From the NCBI GenBank assembly GCA_010405405.1, contig MU004233.1:629922-693921 (forward strand): a stretch of 64,000 nt of DNA, read 5' to 3'. The DNA comes from Microthyrium microscopicum. Its lineage: Eukaryota > Ascomycota > Dothideomycetes > Microthyriales > Microthyriaceae. This document shows, in pieces, positions 11,120-21,899 of this stretch. Both the position numbers and the translations under genes were made by a program. Numbering within the stretch: position 1 is the stretch's first letter; each line of letters opens with the position of its first letter. Under the pieces are notes generated by a model. The model did not search any database, was not told the origin of the DNA, and worked only from the letters and a program-made list of their open reading frames with translations.

Positions 11120-12568
11120 TCAGACATGTTTTCCTTTGTTTTTAAAGGCTGATATCAAGCGGGATGTCGCACGTGGCTTCAAGCTCGGCCGAAGGGTCGT
11201 TTTGGTGTTGCTCTCGGCTGACGGAGCGTTCTCTTTGAGGGCAGTATAGTTCGCATATAGAAGAGTCGTCTTGATTCCGTTGATAGTACGAGCCTTATCA
11301 ATGCCCATGGGACGCTTCTCCGCATTCTTCAGTTCTCGTAGGGGTAGAGCGGTGGTGTTGCGCATTGGCATCAGTATGTCGCCGGAAGCATACGAGCCCA
11401 GGGGTGCAATGTTTTCTTTGTTCGTTGATTGTATACCATCTTGCATCTGGCTCTGTTCAATTCGATGATGCTCCTTCGAATCATGCTCCCGCTTGGCCCG
11501 TTTCGTCTTCTGAACTTTACGAAGTCGAATTTTTGCCGAGGCGATGCAGCTGACCTCAAGCAAAATAGTATCAAGTCGGCTTGAGTCATGTTGTAGCTGT
11601 GCAATAGGCTCCATATCGGCGATATTGTGCCGAATCACCAAGGCAAGAAAGCACTCATACCAGAGAGTGATGTTTTCTGTTCGAACGTCTTGATTGCGCA
11701 TTGCCGGAAGGGAGATGTTGAGCCATTCCAAGTCTTCTACCAGGCTCTCGGCGAGAGCAGAGGCAGTCACCAAGTGTCCAGGATGCAGCAGCATCATCAT
11801 TTCTTCGGAGACTGCAGTGGGTTTATACCACGTATATGGGCTCGCTCGTTGATTGATCTTGAAGATTGCCTCTTGATACTCGCCCGACGCCAGTAGTATA
11901 TCAATTTCTCGACGATATCCAGTCGCAACGTCGATTCTCTCTTTTAAAGGTTGTAGATCGCGTTCCACGAGCTCTGGATTGGTCTCCTTACGCAACCGCG
12001 AAATCTCTTCCCGAATTCTCTGCAGTTCGTTTTTATGTGCTGCGTCTATACTCAATAGCGGTGCTTTTGGTACAATCACTGGATTTGCACGTTGATGGAG
12101 CAAGTCGACTTGACGACTCACCACTGGTTGGATCCTAAAATCAGGTGGAAAAGGTGCGGTGGGCCATTTCTCATCTTCTTCTTCATCGCTTTCCTCCTCC
12201 GATTCCTCGTCACCGTCCTCGTCGTAGTCGTATTCCTTGGCCATGCGAGTCTTGATGCGCATCATTTCTTCATGCTTAAGCCGAGTGACACCTTCAGGAG
12301 TCTTGTAAAATTCTTTCTCGCTCAAAACCACCCGCTCTGGGTCTGAGTATCGATCAACAATGTCGGGGAATATGAAAGAGCCATTTCCCGCGCGTTGAGC
12401 ATCCCAAAAGATTTGATCGTTCACCCACTCTTGGACACGAATCTTCTGAAGGCCATGGGGAGGCGCGCGTATAGGGGCGTCGTCTGCGTCGTAACGATAT
12501 ATGTTGTTTTTATACGGCGGTATAGGTTGAGTGAGTAACATGGTCTGTTGGGACATAACCATGGGCAT
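11120..12568 (-). CDS. Conserved-looking protein of unknown function with acidic tract
   Basis: This is an intronless frame of 482 aa starting MPMVMSQQ; I do not recognise a family. Residues 1-110 are mixed and include AGNGSFIFPDIVDRYSDPERV. At about 115-135 there is a strongly acidic Glu/Asp run (DEDGDEESEEESDEEEDE). A charged helical part follows (about 180-235, ELQRIREEISRLRKETNPEL, a likely coiled coil), then a helical region with a Trp-Leu pattern (LVEDLEWLNISLPAM). The C-terminal 130 residues are basic and low-complexity (RKVQKTKRAKREHDSK), which could be a nuclear localisation signal. It is the first of three consecutive minus-strand unknown genes. A nuclear or scaffold role is only a guess. 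Confidence 0.6.
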   Translation of the reverse strand: MPMVMSQQTMLLTQPIPPYKNNIYRYDADDAPIRAPPHGLQKIRVQEWVNDQIFWDAQRAGNGSFIFPDIVDRYSDPERVVLSEKEFYKTPEGVTRLKHEEMMRIKTRMAKEYDYDEDGDEESEEESDEEEDEKWPTAPFPPDFRIQPVVSRQVDLLHQRANPVIVPKAPLLSIDAAHKNELQRIREEISRLRKETNPELVERDLQPLKERIDVATGYRREIDILLASGEYQEAIFKINQRASPYTWYKPTAVSEEMMMLLHPGHLVTASALAESLVEDLEWLNISLPAMRNQDVRTENITLWYECFLALVIRHNIADMEPIAQLQHDSSRLDTILLEVSCIASAKIRLRKVQKTKRAKREHDSKEHHRIEQSQMQDGIQSTNKENIAPLGSYASGDILMPMRNTTALPLRELKNAEKRPMGIDKARTINGIKTTLLYANYTALKENAPSAESNTKTTLRPSLKPRATSRLISAFKNKGKHV

Positions 12569-13262
12569 CCGGGGACTCCCCAGGATTCCGGTTAGGTCTT
12601 GGATGCCAGAAATTGTGGACAGGTCGTGATATGGCTGAAAAGGTTGTGATATGACTTCAGTCGCAATCGAGAACTTTGAGAATAATGGAATTGATTCGTG
12701 GATATGGCGGTGCTAGCGCGGATTGTCAAAAGCTGGGAGTGAGAGAAAAGTAGAGGGAGAGCATGGAGTAGATTAGCAACCAGACGAAAGTAGGAGATAT
12801 ACTTGTCAACAATAGTGCCGGCTTTTCACTGCGATTTGCTGCCTGGAGCCTGGATAACTTCACTCAGAGGTTTTTTCACCAAATTTTGAGGTGGTAATAA
12901 TTTTAGGTTGCCAGTTGGTCTCCTGATTCAACCAACAGGTACCTGGAGCCGAATGACACTCGCAAGCTTAACAATAAGTTGAAAGTTCATGTCGTGACTA
13001 TCTTTTTTCTCTGGCTCGCAAACCCTGGATCTTGGTTTAAGCTCATCGAATGTCTTGGACGGAATATAATCAAGGTACTTGGCATTTGAATTGACTAATA
13101 AGGATACACTTCGTGCAAATGCTATTTTAATTTGATATTCTCGACCATTGTTATAGCGGAAGTGACAACTTGATAGCTGGCCGGCTGACCTGGCTCTGGA
13201 AACGACCACCTTACCGCGGGAGCAGCTCTAGGAGCCCACAACCCTACGCTCTCGATTGCTAT
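12569..13262. other. Intergenic region between two unknown genes
   Basis: 694 bp. One minus-strand frame (12928-13209) crosses it but lacks domain or splice support. Otherwise nothing recognised. Confidence 0.4.
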
Positions 13263-14171
13263 TCAAAATGGGGATGATGGTGCTCGCCGACGACGGTTCT
13301 CTCTCGCCAATCTACCCCGAGTAGGGATGGGACGTGGGGGTGGAGGAATCCGGTTCGGTGGGGTAACGAACTGATCGGGACGCGGATTCAAAGCTATAGC
13401 TGATGCGTAGCTTGGAGGTGGATTACTTCCTACACTCGCCAGACCCATGCCAGGAGGACCCAGGCCGAGAGGACCCACACCAGGAAGACCCATACCAGGA
13501 GGACCCATACCAGGAGGAGGAGGAGCATGCTGCTGTTGACCAGCCTGGACATTTGTAATGGAAGCATCAGGCGAGTCCTGAAGATCGGTGAGTGACCATC
13601 CGCCTAGTCCGTGAGGTCGACCTTCACGAACTGCTTGACCAAGACGTTGTAGCATTTGGTCGTTACGGGATCGTATGCGGTCTTGGGCCCGTTGGTCTTC
13701 TCTAGCAATTCGACGTTTCACAGCTGCAATTTCCGAACGGATCAGAATCGCAAGATATCGAGACACTCGTATATCTCGATCTGGCATGAGACCAGCAGCT
13801 GGATGAAGACGAAGATTATATCCTGCTGCTGCTTTGGCCATCGAGTATAACTCGGTAATGGTCTCTGGTGGTAAGATTTCTGAAGCGTTTTCCGCAAGCT
13901 CCGTACCCACGGGCCACTCGAAAGTCCTATCGCGTGCTTCGATATGCAAAATAGCTTTGTAGGGTGATTCTTCAGCGCCTTCTTTTAATAACGCATCAAT
14001 GGCTTTAGAGTCCGGCGATCGAGAACGGTGTGATTCGTTCAAAGCCGATATCCGAGTCTCTGCAAGAGTTCGTAGTATTTGGCCAATGTCTTGGCTGGGA
14101 AGATCCTCTTCGGTCTTCGCAAAGCGCTGAAACCGAGTTTCTAGGTCTTTGACGTGGTCGTTGTTCAGCAT
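13263..14171 (-). CDS. Unknown protein with helical core and Gly/Pro/Met repeats
   Basis: 302 aa from the first ATG of the frame (MLNNDHVKDLETRFQRF). The frame stays open farther upstream but without an ATG. Residues 1-190 are helical and charged (RYLAILIRSEIAAVKRRIAREDQRAQ may be a coiled coil). Residues of about 215-250 form a GPPGM/GLGPPGMG repeat, seen in the DNA (about 13440-13530) as an imperfect 15-bp tandem repeat. The last 60 residues are rich in Pro and Arg and end in a basic cluster (RENRRRRAPSSPF). No catalytic motif or known domain is visible, and no function is assigned. Same orientation as the flanking unknown genes. Confidence 0.55.
   Translation of the reverse strand: MLNNDHVKDLETRFQRFAKTEEDLPSQDIGQILRTLAETRISALNESHRSRSPDSKAIDALLKEGAEESPYKAILHIEARDRTFEWPVGTELAENASEILPPETITELYSMAKAAAGYNLRLHPAAGLMPDRDIRVSRYLAILIRSEIAAVKRRIAREDQRAQDRIRSRNDQMLQRLGQAVREGRPHGLGGWSLTDLQDSPDASITNVQAGQQQHAPPPPGMGPPGMGLPGVGPLGLGPPGMGLASVGSNPPPSYASAIALNPRPDQFVTPPNRIPPPPRPIPTRGRLARENRRRRAPSSPF
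13440..13530 (-). repeat. Imperfect 15-bp tandem repeat coding for Gly-Pro-Met units
   Basis: About six degenerate copies of a 15-bp unit (plus-strand ccaggaggacccata) lie inside the coding region of the gene at 13263-14171 and encode GPPGM-like pentapeptides. The period is a multiple of three, so copy changes keep the frame. Confidence 0.75.
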
Positions 14172-15345
14172 ATTGTTGAGAACTCCGATGGATGCTCTTT
14201 GATGGACGTGATTGACGTAAAAGAACAGTCGGAACTGCTGAGAAGAAGGCTTGGAAGTAGAGTGTAGCACAATGATTGTTTATTTGAAGAAGCTGGGAAG
14301 GATTTCGGTTGAATGGGGTTGGTGTTGTTGTGTAAAGATTCAGGTGTGGTAAACGAATTTGGAGCAAGCAGGAAATTGTCAGTCACGAACTCCGGGAAAA
14401 CTTGGTCTCTGGGCTAGTTTGTTTAGTTACTGCAGTGAGCAGAACTCTGGTTTGATGCTTGTCACTTTAAGGACATTGTACAAGACTTAAGCCTGAGTTG
14501 GAGGTGGCATAAAGCTGCCGCCGGTGTCACTCAGCTTTGAATTTATGAATGCGGAGCGTCTAGATTTGCTGTACACCTCCTTATCATCCAATCCACCTAC
14601 TTTGGGTAGTCACTGTTATGTTCCTGGCCTCAGACCTTGACTTCAGATTGTATTATGGTTAAGGTACCGAAATCTAAATTACGTTATATAACCAACTTGA
14701 CCTACCTCGCCGGTACCATTACCTTCACTCGAGCACGTCAAATATTCATGTCTGTTGCATGTGAGCGAAGCTGGACGCACCAGGCTAAAGTGAATTGTTT
14801 GTGAAAGGTTTGTCACTTGCCCAATCTTCCCCAAAACAGTCAGTGACATCTTTGGTATGCAGCATAATACTGAACGCTACTATCTGTCACGAAACAACTG
14901 GAAGCAATGGCTGGGGGCTGTTGAGCAGACAACTTGTAAGCTTGCGTACGAAGGACTGATTAAGTACCTAGGTGAATAAAGTTATGTTAGGTGAGAAATA
15001 CAAGGATATGAAAGCTGTCTGGCCAGTCCTGTTATTGATTGTTATGATAGTTGTCGAATGAATAAGGGGCTGGGAGTGAACCTGAACGATGGCCGTTCGT
15101 GGTGTAATTGAATTGTACGGAGACTCAGATGACATAGTAATATTTGTTGGTGCCGATCATTTTTCATTCCCTGAGATCAGATATAGAAATTTTGATATCG
15201 CAAGCATATTCAGCACTTTCGTACATTAGAGAAACCCTGCAGGTACTTCTTATCATTAAAGGGTTCATTCATACCAAACAATTGAGGCAATCCATCACAA
15301 TATAAAGCCCTCTACAGTAGACATGCCAACCCGCATCCCCCCACT
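14172..15345. other. Intergenic region of about 1.2 kb
   Basis: Two overlapping minus-strand frames (14005-14386) extend past the chosen start of the neighbouring gene, but they are low-complexity Ser/Thr/Pro and probably leader sequence. The rest (14400-15345) shows no gene, RNA or repeat that I recognise. Confidence 0.4.
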
Positions 15346-16917
15346 CTACTTCTTCGGAGAGACCCAACCTGCAGCGCGAGGCTGCTTCTTCTTGCCTGGC
15401 AATGCTGGCTTCCCACCAGCAGACTCCCCAACAGAAATACCATCATCGTGGCCGCTGTCCCCACTTTCTTCGGAGATATCGAACAGCCCCAACGCAGCAG
15501 CTCGACGTTGTTTCTGTGCTTTGGTCAGAGGACGCTTACCTCGACGAGCCTTTTTCTTGTGACCAGTTGGCAGTTCTTGATCATCCTTAACTGAGCCGTT
15601 TGTTTTTGGGCCCCCAAAATCTTCACGAGCAGGCATAGAAGCGGTCTCTGGTTCTTCTGAGCGCTCTGATGACTTGGTGCTGGGAGCAGTGGACTTTGTT
15701 GGGACTGCAGGTCGAAAGGGAAGAGCAGTCGACATCGAACCCAACAGCGGCAAGGAATCTCTAAACGATGGGAGAAAGACTGGTGCGGCGGGAACTACAG
15801 GCCCGGTGGGATCTGTAGATTCAGTTGGGAGACTTGGCCGCGTGAAAACAGCACGTCCAGTCGGATTAGTTGATCGCACAGGAATTGCAGCTCCAGTGGT
15901 TATAGTTGACCGCATGGGACTTCCGGGTCCAGTCCGAATAGTTGCCCGATATGGTCTCACACGTGCAGGGCGCGAGTAAAGACTACCAGTAGGCCCAGCA
16001 CGTCCAGTCGACCGAGCACCAGGAACCACATGCCGAACAGGAAACGCAGGACGGGCAAGACCAGGAGGCGCCATCGGCACAGAAGGCGCACGCGGGATGT
16101 TCTCGTTACCTGAACCAGGCGAATTAGATCCCATCGCCTTCATCTGTAAGTCAACAAGCTGAAGCCAAAGCAGATAATCCTCAACAGTGGGCGCGCGTTT
16201 CTTCCCTTCGCGTATCGTGCCATCCAGATTAACCAGCGGAATCATGTTCTGTGCCAACGGCTCCACCTCAAAGCGATGAGCTGGATCGTGCATTCCCTGC
16301 CCGATACGTGCGCCAACATGGTCATATTCTTCTCGCAGGCTGTCTATCAGCCGCTTATGTTCCTTGATAGAGGTAGCCTTGAGATCCTTCTCCTGGTTCT
16401 GCAGGCTCTTAATGATATTCTGATGGAAAGAAAGCGCTTCAAAGCGCTGTCTAGCTTCTCCAAATAGATGATCCGGTACTTCGCCAATATCATAGATGGA
16501 ACTATCAACCGCAACTGGCTGTGGCGCGCCATATTCGTGGCGAACGAGAATGTCGAGGAAGGTGAGACATTGGAAGCGATGCTGGTCTTTCGTCTGGCGG
16601 TGCTGGAAGCGGTGGAAATAGGCGCGGTCAAAGTATTCAGCGAGAACTTCTACTTTGCGTTGAATAGCTTGGAGACGCTTCGGAGGCATCTTTTGGAGTC
16701 GAAGTTCGGTTGTTTCGATATTGGGTGGTGTCTGATACACTATGTCGTGTATTTGTAGGTGCATTATGGCGACTAGGACATTGTCGTCGGAGCCATTGTC
16801 TATGCAGGCGTTGATGATAGCCCATTCTGGGTTTATGCCTGAGGGAGGGAGTTGTTCTGCCATTGTTCGGGGATGGGGATATGGGAAGTTGATGGTTGTG
16901 AATGGTCTCGAAATCAT
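15346..16917 (-). CDS. Unknown protein with disordered Pro/Thr/Gly/Arg repeat region
   Basis: An intronless 523-aa frame. A second in-frame ATG at 16863 (MAEQLPPSG) is an equally plausible start. Residues of about 19-270 are helical and look globular (KVEVLAEYFDRAYFHRFQHR, DYLLWLQLVDLQMKAM). Residues of about 295-400 are a degenerate repeat of PTG/RSTxPTG-like units (RSTNPTGRAVFTRPSLPTES), clearly disordered. The C-terminal 100 residues are charged, with a basic motif (KKKARRGKRPLTKAQKQRR) that could be a nuclear localisation signal, and an acidic SEESGDSGHDDG stretch. I do not recognise the family. With the genes at 11120 and 13263 it forms a run of three unknown genes on one strand. Confidence 0.6.
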   Translation of the reverse strand: MISRPFTTINFPYPHPRTMAEQLPPSGINPEWAIINACIDNGSDDNVLVAIMHLQIHDIVYQTPPNIETTELRLQKMPPKRLQAIQRKVEVLAEYFDRAYFHRFQHRQTKDQHRFQCLTFLDILVRHEYGAPQPVAVDSSIYDIGEVPDHLFGEARQRFEALSFHQNIIKSLQNQEKDLKATSIKEHKRLIDSLREEYDHVGARIGQGMHDPAHRFEVEPLAQNMIPLVNLDGTIREGKKRAPTVEDYLLWLQLVDLQMKAMGSNSPGSGNENIPRAPSVPMAPPGLARPAFPVRHVVPGARSTGRAGPTGSLYSRPARVRPYRATIRTGPGSPMRSTITTGAAIPVRSTNPTGRAVFTRPSLPTESTDPTGPVVPAAPVFLPSFRDSLPLLGSMSTALPFRPAVPTKSTAPSTKSSERSEEPETASMPAREDFGGPKTNGSVKDDQELPTGHKKKARRGKRPLTKAQKQRRAAALGLFDISEESGDSGHDDGISVGESAGGKPALPGKKKQPRAAGWVSPKK

Positions 16918-17923
16918 TTTTATGGGAGAAAATTTGTATCAAGCTGTTGAATTACTTCACTTCGGCGACTTTAGGATATGAGCTCAACAATCTTTCCTTT
17001 TCTAGATAGAGGAACTGTGCTTCTAGGTCGCGTTTGTGGTGTTGAGGTAGTCTACTAGTCACTGCATCATAACCAACTAGGACCTCGAAATACCAAGTAA
17101 TAGGGGATCTATGTCAGTAGCTCTAGATACTAGGTGCTTCGAGGTGCAGTATCAGAAAGCACGTCAAACAAACGACGTTGGGGACCTGCAGTGACTTTCC
17201 TGCCAAATACGATCCCGCTTGGCTGCCACGACGTATGGCAAGTCATCTAGAATGATACGAGATGCTTTAAAGTCCATTACGGGCATTCTGGGTTAGCAAT
17301 CGCCAACATCACATTACTATATCATTTAACCATTACAGGCAGATCTAGGGTGGCGAAGTTATGGTCAGACAATGGGCGTGCATTCAGCTGCTTGTACACC
17401 ATTAACACTATTACAAAATATTTCTTGCGCGCTTTGATACTATTTATCTGAAGATGATAGGTGCAGAAAACGGTCTATGGAATAATAAAATCAGGTGCAC
17501 ATCTGATATGTTTTGCTAAACCATGGATTCAAAGGCCGGAAGTTGTAGTGTTTATGCCGTAGACCACAAGTGAAATAACGGCTTGATTTTTCAAAGTCAA
17601 GCACTTGTAGCTATGAATTGAAAGTAAATAGTTCAGATCACAACGCGTATGCAAAACAGCTCAAACATCATGAAAATGGTTGATTATTGACAAAGATTAA
17701 GTATAGTCTACTACACTAGTAGTTCTAGCACTTATGTCACAGCTATTTTTTCCTTGCAAGATAGGCCTAGCAAGAAGTGGAGCCAACCGTAATTGATGAC
17801 TGGCTCTCGAGGAAACCCAGCAATGTGGTTGCCTCGAGCGCAGTCTCCATGGTCTGAAACCAGAGCTCTTCACTAAGGCAGTATTGGCCAATACGGCCAA
17901 TGATTGACCCATTGGCCGCCCGT
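16918..17923. other. Intergenic region of about 1 kb, cullin-3 3' side
   Basis: Upstream of the unknown gene at 15346-16917 and downstream of cullin-3. Two small minus-strand frames (17697-17997) overlap the cullin 3' end in other frames and are taken as noise. No RNA gene seen. Confidence 0.4.
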
Positions 17924-20637
17924 CTATGCCAAATACTCGTACATAGTCGAGTCCCGCTCATCACGCTGCAGATACTCGCGCTCAATGAGCGTCTCAATCC
18001 GCGCCTTGATCATCGCCACATCCGGCTTGAAGTGCGTCAACTGCGCCAAAGTCTCAGATAGTAACTGTTGGTGGCTAAGCCGTTTCCGCTGCTTCATGAT
18101 GCGCACAATCGCCGCCTCGCACATAAAGCTTCTACTCTCATCGTTCTTCTGTTCCGTTTTGAGGCGCTCACGGTCTGTCTCGACGCGATTGCCAGATGCC
18201 ACAACATTGACCTTGATGCGCGTGTAGTTGCTCTTGAAACCGACGTTGAAGGTGAACTTGTCGGTTGGATTCACGTCTTTCGAGGCGGGAGATTTGAGCA
18301 GGATGCGAGTGCGTGAGGCACAGGCGAGAGATTGTAGATTGCGGACGAGATCGCCCTCGGGGATGTTGGTGCGGGATTGGATGTCTTCGAAGCTGAGGGA
18401 TTCGCCCGCTGGGAGCTCATTGAAGAGGTAGAGAATTATCATGGCGTAAGTCGATACGTTGAGGTCGTGGACGCGGTCTTTCGATGCGTCTTTGGTAGGA
18501 AAGCGGGCCTTGATGTCGGCGGTGCCCATGGCTGGTTGCCAGGTAAGCTTACGTCCATTGTGTTTACCAGCATAGAAAAGTGTAAAATATTCGGTGAGCT
18601 TCCGAATATCGTACGGATAGATGATTGTACGATGCTCATAGTCCTCATTCGAGTTGTTGGCTAGTTCTTGCGGCCAGACTTGTGATGTGAGAATATTGAC
18701 GGTCAAATCGATTGGTCGAGCGGACATTTCCGGATCGTTGGCGCGTATTTCTGACATATGATGGCGGAAAGAACTTGTGAGTTCGGTCGAGGTTGTCATG
18801 TCTCTGAACATGGCCTCAATCTTGGTCGTGAAAGTGTTTCCAAGCTCAATTTTCATCTTACCAATCATCTGTTTCTCGACATCAAGGCTTATGGATCTAC
18901 CGAGAAGTAGACGTTTCGAGAGATGTCGTTTATAATATCTCTCAAACATATCTTTGTCAAGTATGAACCGCAGTAATGTGATGGCCTTGTCCAAGACACT
19001 GTCGACCTCTGCGTCCGACTTGTCCTTCATATCCTTCTTCATGTTTTGATCTATGAACAAGGAGATGTATTCGGATCCTCGGTTGAAGTTGATCATATTG
19101 ATGAACTCGGTGAATGACTTGGTCATTTCTGTTTGCATTCGAGGATCCTTGTTGAAAGCCTGGGCCCAGATGTTGTCGAATTTGTCCTTCAAAGATAGAA
19201 CGTCCTCGACCCATCGAATAGCTGCAGCAGTTTGCTGTACGAGGGTATTGCCGTCGGTATTTGCGTTGGGCGACATGGCGGTTTGATTGATTTCTTTGCC
19301 GAGCTCAACAATGCGCGATTGGACAGCTTTGACTAGCTCCTTCTTGTCGTCATCTACCTTACCACTAAGTTCGTAGATAAGACCGAGCTCTTCTAGTCTA
19401 TCGTTGTCGATCATATAGACCACTCCAGTATCCATGAGAATGAGTTCCGGGAGCTTTTGCTCAATGAGTTCTCCTAGAACAACACGTTCTATGCGTCCCA
19501 TAGTGGCCTCCGAGAGCGTAGACTTGCAACGATCTATTTCTTCGACTAGTCTCTTTTTGGCTTGACGGCAGTATGCTCCAGCATCTGAATCGCGAAGCAT
19601 TCGTTCGCTCTCGGCTGCATAGAAATCTCGACTCGCCTGAAGGAAGTGTGGCTCAAACCGATAGTTGTAAAGCCTATATTCATCAGTTTCGATGTTGTCG
19701 ATATGCATGCCTTCAAGCATATGTGTGCAAGATTTGAGTAACGTTTTATCGATAACATCTCCTTCTCGTTCCATCTTGATATGATCTAACATGGTTTGTA
19801 TAACCAATGTCAAAATGGTCTGATCTGTTCCGTCGTTCGCAGCAGCCGATGCAACTGGACATTTCAGTATTTCATCTCGAAACAGGCGCATTCCTATGGA
19901 GTAGACGGTGGGTATTGACTTGTCGATACAATATACGCGATCCTAGGAAGCATGTTAGTCAGGACACGGAGACAGAGAGAATGAAGGCAGGCTAAAACAT
20001 CGTGCGATCATTCGCGCATGACTCCAACGGCTGGAGACGAGAAAATATCAGCAGCACACGGTGAGGTCCCAGATGTTGTCCGTTCGTTCTCGATGTGATA
20101 AAATAGCGCAGAAACATGATCGTGGCCCACTTACCAAGTATAATAACACATCCGACAGCATAACCATACATGCTTCATGATTCGACCATTGCTGCTTGAC
20201 GCCTTTCAGAAAGCGCTCGCCTGCAAAGCGTCGCTCCACAATGGAAGTAGAATTGCTGGCAGCTACCAGTTCCGGAGACACCAACGTGACCACTTGGGCG
20301 CGAACGTCCAAACTCAGCCACTTCTCCTCAAATTTCACCACCCGATGATAGAGTTCTTCGCCTTTCTTCCGAAGCACTAATCTATAGGCCCCACGGTAAA
20401 GTTCTTCGAAACTTATCTCGGATGTTTCTTTGGTGTGTATCTGACGAAAACTGGATTCCAGGGATGACCAGGTCTTTGCAAAGTCCATATCGTCGGAAAC
20501 GGGATTGAGCTGCGCAAGTAGTTAGTACATGGTATTTTTTCAGAAGACAGCTCTGGGAATATCAATGCTATTTGGAGAGAACTTACTCTACGAGGTGCAC
20601 GGATTCGCGCACCTCCACGTTGGCGGCCACCTATCAT
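17924..20637 (-). CDS. cul3: Cullin-3, scaffold of CRL3 ubiquitin ligases
   Basis: Three exons (20587-20637, 20135-20509, 17924-19942), all joined in phase 0, give 814 aa. In other eukaryotes Cul3 links BTB-domain substrate adaptors to the RING protein Rbx1. The 17-residue first exon (MIGGRQRGG...RAPRR) corresponds to the basic Cul3 N-terminus. Exon 2 carries SFEELYRGAYRLVLRKKGEELY. The exon 2-3 junction rebuilds VLLYLDRVYC, the cullin-repeat signature. The cullin homology domain follows (KRLLLGRSISLDVEKQMIGK, LTEYFTLFYAGKHNGRKLTW). The C-terminus has the neddylation site IVRIMKQRKRL (Lys about 759) and the ending REYLQRDERDSTMYEYLA. The second intron (192 bp) is long for this locus, so a small missed exon cannot be excluded. 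Confidence 0.92.
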
Positions 20638-21248
20638 CTTCGCCTGGGGATAGAAGGGTAGCTAAGAGGGAGCTATGCGGCAGGGTGTTGCGGAAGCGCG
20701 AATGTGTAAAGTATAAGGAATAGACGAATATATGGTTAGACAGTGACTGAGGTCGCGACTATAGAGCCATGGATGCTATACCGGCTCGAGTGGGTAGAGG
20801 CAGGGGCTTAAAGTTCCTGAAAGCAGCAGTGTCAAAGAGGATGGAATGTCAGGGTCAAGAGAACAAAGGAACCTTGGAAGGAATGGAGGCGCTGGTGGCG
20901 GGAACAAAGAGGGGAGTGAATGGGATTGTAGAAGTGAGGATTTCAGCCCACTTGGGCACCGGCGCAGATTTTAAGACTCTTGGCGCATATGGGTTACCAG
21001 ATATGAGGGTGAAGTGACTTGGCGGGTGGTGATGGATAATTGATGGTGGTTGAGTTCACAAGTTCAACATTGGAGCTCCATGGCAAGAGGGGCTAGCGGG
21101 GCTCCAGGGGCTACGAACTGCGCTAGTCTGTATTAGGCCTAGCTCCGGATCAGAGCTTCCAACTCGTATCCGACCTGCTTAACTTTTGATCTGAGTGTCT
21201 GACGTGGTGGGAATTAACATCATTCTTTCATCCTTCTCAACGTCTACG
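20638..21248. promoter_or_regulatory. Divergent promoter region of cul3 and zim17
   Basis: About 610 bp between divergently transcribed genes. It contains a plus-strand frame (20769-21017) starting with ATG but without any family feature, which I treat as chance. A pyrimidine-rich stretch (about 21220-21245) precedes the zim17 ATG. Confidence 0.45.
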
Positions 21249-21899
21249 ATGGCACTACGAGCTGCGTGTCGAGCTCCGCTCTGGAGATTAGGTAGTCTCC
21301 ACTAAGTTTATCAAAATCTCATGCTAACTGTGCATGTAGGACAAGCTCCACTCATACCCAAAGTTTCCTATCCCCTTCGATCATACCAACAGCTCGCCGC
21401 TTTCAAATCCCGACTACTCCCCAGAAGTTCCACCAGATCCCTTTCATCATCTATATCACGTCTAAACGATGGATTACGAAACAATCGCGATCATAGCGGA
21501 CATCAGTCTTTTATGGCTGAAGTCGATGTAGAGCTACTCCGCAAATTGCCGCCAGAGCCAGAAGGTCGAGAAAGAGTACCCTCATATGCACTGGTGTTTA
21601 CCTGCAAAAAGTGTAGCACACGCTCAGCTCATCGCATAACGAAACAAGGATACAAGCATGGAACGGTGCTCATAAAATGCCCTGGCTGCAAGAACCGACA
21701 TCTCATCGCAGACAATCTCAAGATCTTCAGCGACACCACGGTCAACCTCGAAACCATTATGAAAGAGAAGGGAGAAATGATACAGAAGCTCAGCTTGACA
21801 AAAGAAGGCGACCTAGAATTTTGGGACCCACAAGACACTAAGAAACTAGAAGCATGGCAGGAAACTCAAGATGGAAAAGATATCAAAGATTCTGTTTAG
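21249..21899 (+). CDS. zim17: Mitochondrial DNL-type zinc-finger protein Zim17 (Hsp70 escort)
   Basis: Two exons (21249-21291, 21340-21899) with a 48-bp intron give 200 aa. The short first exon supplies an Arg-rich, acid-free leader (MALRAACRAPLWRLG) that fits a mitochondrial presequence. A start at 21321 inside the intron is possible but loses this leader. The DNL zinc finger is at about residues 95-150: FTCKKCSTRSAHRITKQGY, then VLIKCPGCKNRHLIADN. The two CxxC pairs (Cys103/106 and Cys128/131) bind zinc in this family. Zim17/Tim15 keeps mitochondrial Hsp70 soluble and supports protein import. The stop codon overlaps the stop of the convergent cutinase gene by four bases. Confidence 0.9.

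Noticed and set aside
20769-21017. Plus-strand ATG frame between cul3 and zim17
   Set aside because: Composition not protein-like and no family feature; lies in the divergent promoter.
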